DNA of 13,196 nucleotides from UBA9676 sp036522155 (GTDB lineage Bacteria; Actinomycetota; Actinomycetes; Streptosporangiales; Streptosporangiaceae): assembly GCA_036522155.1 (NCBI GenBank), contig DATDGI010000001.1:1-13196 (forward strand), given 5' to 3'. Numbering within the stretch: position 1 is the first letter of the stretch; each line of letters starts with the position of its first letter. The notes beneath the pieces were generated by a model that worked only from the letters and a program-made list of their open reading frames with translations, did no database searches and had not been told where the DNA came from. Made by a program: the position numbers and the translations under genes. Shown piece after piece: positions 13,041-13,196 of the stretch.

Positions 13041-13196
13041 GGAGTTCTGATGCGGCAAGTGGTCTTGCAGATGGGTGTCACGCTGGACGGATACGTTGCC
13101 GGGCCAGGCGGCGAACTTGACTGGGGGCTTCCGGCCGAGGATCCGGACGTACGCGCGTGGAAGATCGCATCCCTGCGCCAGGTCGGAACCCACATC
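13041..13196 (+). CDS. Dihydrofolate reductase / RibD_C family protein, 5' end only
   Basis: The coding part starts at ATG 13050 and runs off the window after 49 codons; GAAGGAG lies 6-7 bases upstream (13039-13045). The start MRQVVLQMGVTLDGYVAGPG, then GELDWGLPAEDPDVRAWK, is the usual beginning of small actinobacterial DHFR-fold proteins (RibD C-terminal family), which bind NADPH. Such proteins are often annotated as DHFR-like without proven folate activity. It is divergent from the SDR gene and the methyltransferase remnant. Confidence 0.8.

Noticed and set aside
12667..13193. Long minus-strand frame joined to the start of the SDR
   Set aside because: Only a short part (12804-12960) resembles a known protein; the rest is antisense to the DHFR-like start and has no good start site.
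1..13196. CRISPR array, tRNA, rRNA or riboswitch
   Set aside because: No regularly spaced repeats and no recognisable RNA gene signature were found by eye.

Overview
The window is high-GC DNA that looks actinobacterial (Actinomycetota). Supporting signs are the GTG starts, a SigE-type ECF sigma factor with a translationally coupled membrane partner, a leaderless-type promoter, a TetR regulator with TACGA-N4-TCGTA operators, and a remnant of an Rv2258c-like methyltransferase. I cannot fix the genus. The broken cbbX gene at the left edge suggests that red-type (form IC) RuBisCO genes lie, or once lay, just outside the window.

Left part (1-6669) is an insertion-sequence island. A cbbX pseudogene (1-587) and a sigma/anti-sigma-like pair (1891-2400 and 905-1891, minus strand) are the only host genes left. 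Around them are a 333-bp internally deleted IS630 derivative (573-905), the 3' remnant of a related IS630 (about 2466-2743), an apparently intact IS630-family element (2746-3971), a second IS630-family element in opposite orientation (3974-5339), and a decayed ISAs1-family element (about 5418-6669). The last three IS630 units are joined end to end with only one TA dinucleotide between neighbours, and every junction reads CTAG.

Right part (6670-13196) carries small enzymes and regulators: an alpha/beta hydrolase (6687-7766), a SAM methyltransferase with a late frameshift (8736-7898, minus) divergent from a TetR regulator (8838-9446) across two identical 15-bp operator repeats, a PcaC-like carboxymuconolactone decarboxylase (9833-10237), a second SAM methyltransferase (11123-10341, minus) whose stop overlaps the start of a broken FAD-oxidoreductase remnant, a small ClpX-type zinc-finger/HTH protein (11738-11397, minus) with a clear promoter and palindrome, a short-chain dehydrogenase (12666-11881, minus), the C-terminal remnant of an Rv2258c-like methyltransferase, and the start of a RibD_C/dihydrofolate-reductase-family gene (13050 onward).

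The enzyme set (methyltransferases, FAD oxidoreductase remnant, SDR, PcaC-like protein, hydrolase) would fit a decayed catabolic or secondary-metabolite locus, but this is inference from context. Many breaks are single-base indels, most in or next to short G/C runs, so some pseudogenes may be assembly errors. I found no RNA gene, CRISPR array or clearly new multi-gene system. The most distinctive items are the abutting IS630 array, the IS630 transposase with a duplicated N-terminal HTH module, the mini-IS that gives both flanking genes their stop codons, and the zinc-finger/HTH protein with its operator.
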